NCBI RefSeq assembly: GCF_025263565.1
Contig: NZ_CP079865.1
Span: forward strand, 1,364,001-1,428,000
Direction: 5' to 3'
Source: Mycobacterium sp. SMC-8
Lineage (GTDB): Bacteria > Actinomycetota > Actinomycetes > Mycobacteriales > Mycobacteriaceae
DNA length: 64,000 nt
This document shows positions 63,776 to 64,000 of the stretch, piece by piece. How positions within the stretch are numbered: the stretch's first letter is position 1; each line of letters opens with the position of its first letter. Under the pieces are notes generated by a model, which was not told where the DNA came from, did not search any database, and was given only the letters and a program-made list of their open reading frames with translations. Position numbers and translations under genes: made by a program.

Positions 63776-64000
63776 ATGGATGTCTTGGTGGTCGGGGCCG
63801 GACCCGCCGGGTTGGCGCTGGCCGGGGCCTGTGCCCGGCTCGGACTGGCCACCGGGGTGCTCGACCCGGCGCCGGACCGGCCGTGGCTGGCGACGTACGG
63901 GCTGTGGAGTCGGGAACTCCCCGCCGACCTGCCCGAATCCGTGGTCGCGGCCCGATCGGCCGGCCGGGCGATCGCGCTGACGGAGCACACGCTGGGGTGG
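63776..64000 (+). CDS. Lycopene cyclase (CrtL/CrtY family), 5' part
   Basis: The first 75 residues of a flavoprotein that runs out of the window. MDVLVVGAGPAGLALAGACARLGL is an FAD-binding fold, followed by DPAPDRPWLATYGLWSREL, the characteristic lycopene-cyclase segment (P-W-x-x-TYGLW). Such enzymes form the beta-ionone rings of beta-carotene. It fits a pigmented mycobacterium. The ATG at 63776 has a weak GGAG just before it. Other carotenoid genes, if present, lie beyond the right edge. Confidence 0.85.
   Translation, partial: MDVLVVGAGPAGLALAGACARLGLATGVLDPAPDRPWLATYGLWSRELPADLPESVVAARSAGRAIALTEHTLGW

Overview
The window is a GC-rich actinobacterial chromosome segment, most likely from a rapidly growing mycobacterium (Mycolicibacterium/Mycobacterium type). 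Supporting genes are a mycofactocin-type short-chain dehydrogenase, a rifampin ADP-ribosyltransferase (Arr) very like that of M. smegmatis, an extra GyrB/GyrA-type topoisomerase pair resembling M. smegmatis TopoM, IS1549-like (IS1634 family) and IS1380-family elements, and a lycopene cyclase at the right edge. No rRNA, tRNA or CRISPR was seen. The species cannot be fixed from the sequence alone.

Layout. (1) 1-4.75 kb: the 3' part of a large tandem-repeat (VCBS/Ig-like) surface protein, a glutamate-synthase-like flavoprotein and a DUF309 protein. (2) 4.78-11.6 kb: a reactive-sulfur detoxification cluster with thioredoxin, type II sulfide:quinone reductase, two persulfide-dioxygenase/rhodanese fusions (CstB-like), a membrane rhodanese, a TauE/SafE exporter, a DUF302 protein and a CstR-like repressor. 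Five ATACCCC-type palindromes appear to be its operators. (3) 11.6-22 kb: housekeeping and accessory genes: paired DUF202 proteins, TRIC channel, alpha/beta hydrolase, SCO6745-like protein with a divergent TetR regulator, S9 peptidase, CDF metal exporter, an ascorbate-type PTS (IIC plus IIA-IIB) and two hypotheticals.

(4) 22.2-40.6 kb: an island with three insertion sequences. It encodes a ribose-type ABC importer (its ATPase gene is frameshifted), two paralogous TIM-barrel 'PEP hydrolase-like' proteins, a Tm-1-like (UPF0261) protein, an Old-Yellow-Enzyme/FAD/4Fe-4S reductase, a mycofactocin SDR, a PLP aminotransferase and a GntR-type regulator. A direct-repeat motif TGTACC-N5-TGTRCC recurs at the divergent promoter, in front of the regulator, and beyond an IS630 copy. 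This looks like one regulon for an unidentified substrate and is the best candidate here for an undescribed system. An IS1634 element bounded by identical 57-bp direct repeats, itself carrying an IS1380 element, separates the SDR from the importer.

(5) 40.6-43.4 kb: a CPBP-protease / histidine kinase / response regulator operon. (6) 43.5-54.6 kb: gluconate uptake and phosphorylation (FCD regulator, GntK, GntP), then a tightly overlapping eight-gene minus-strand operon joining a polar-amino-acid-type ABC importer, a D-aminoacylase, an enolase-superfamily dehydratase, a KDPG-type aldolase and a PfkB kinase under a divergent FCD regulator. (7) 54.8-64 kb: Arr, a lipoprotein serine hydrolase, the second type II topoisomerase, a UvrA paralogue and the start of lycopene cyclase.
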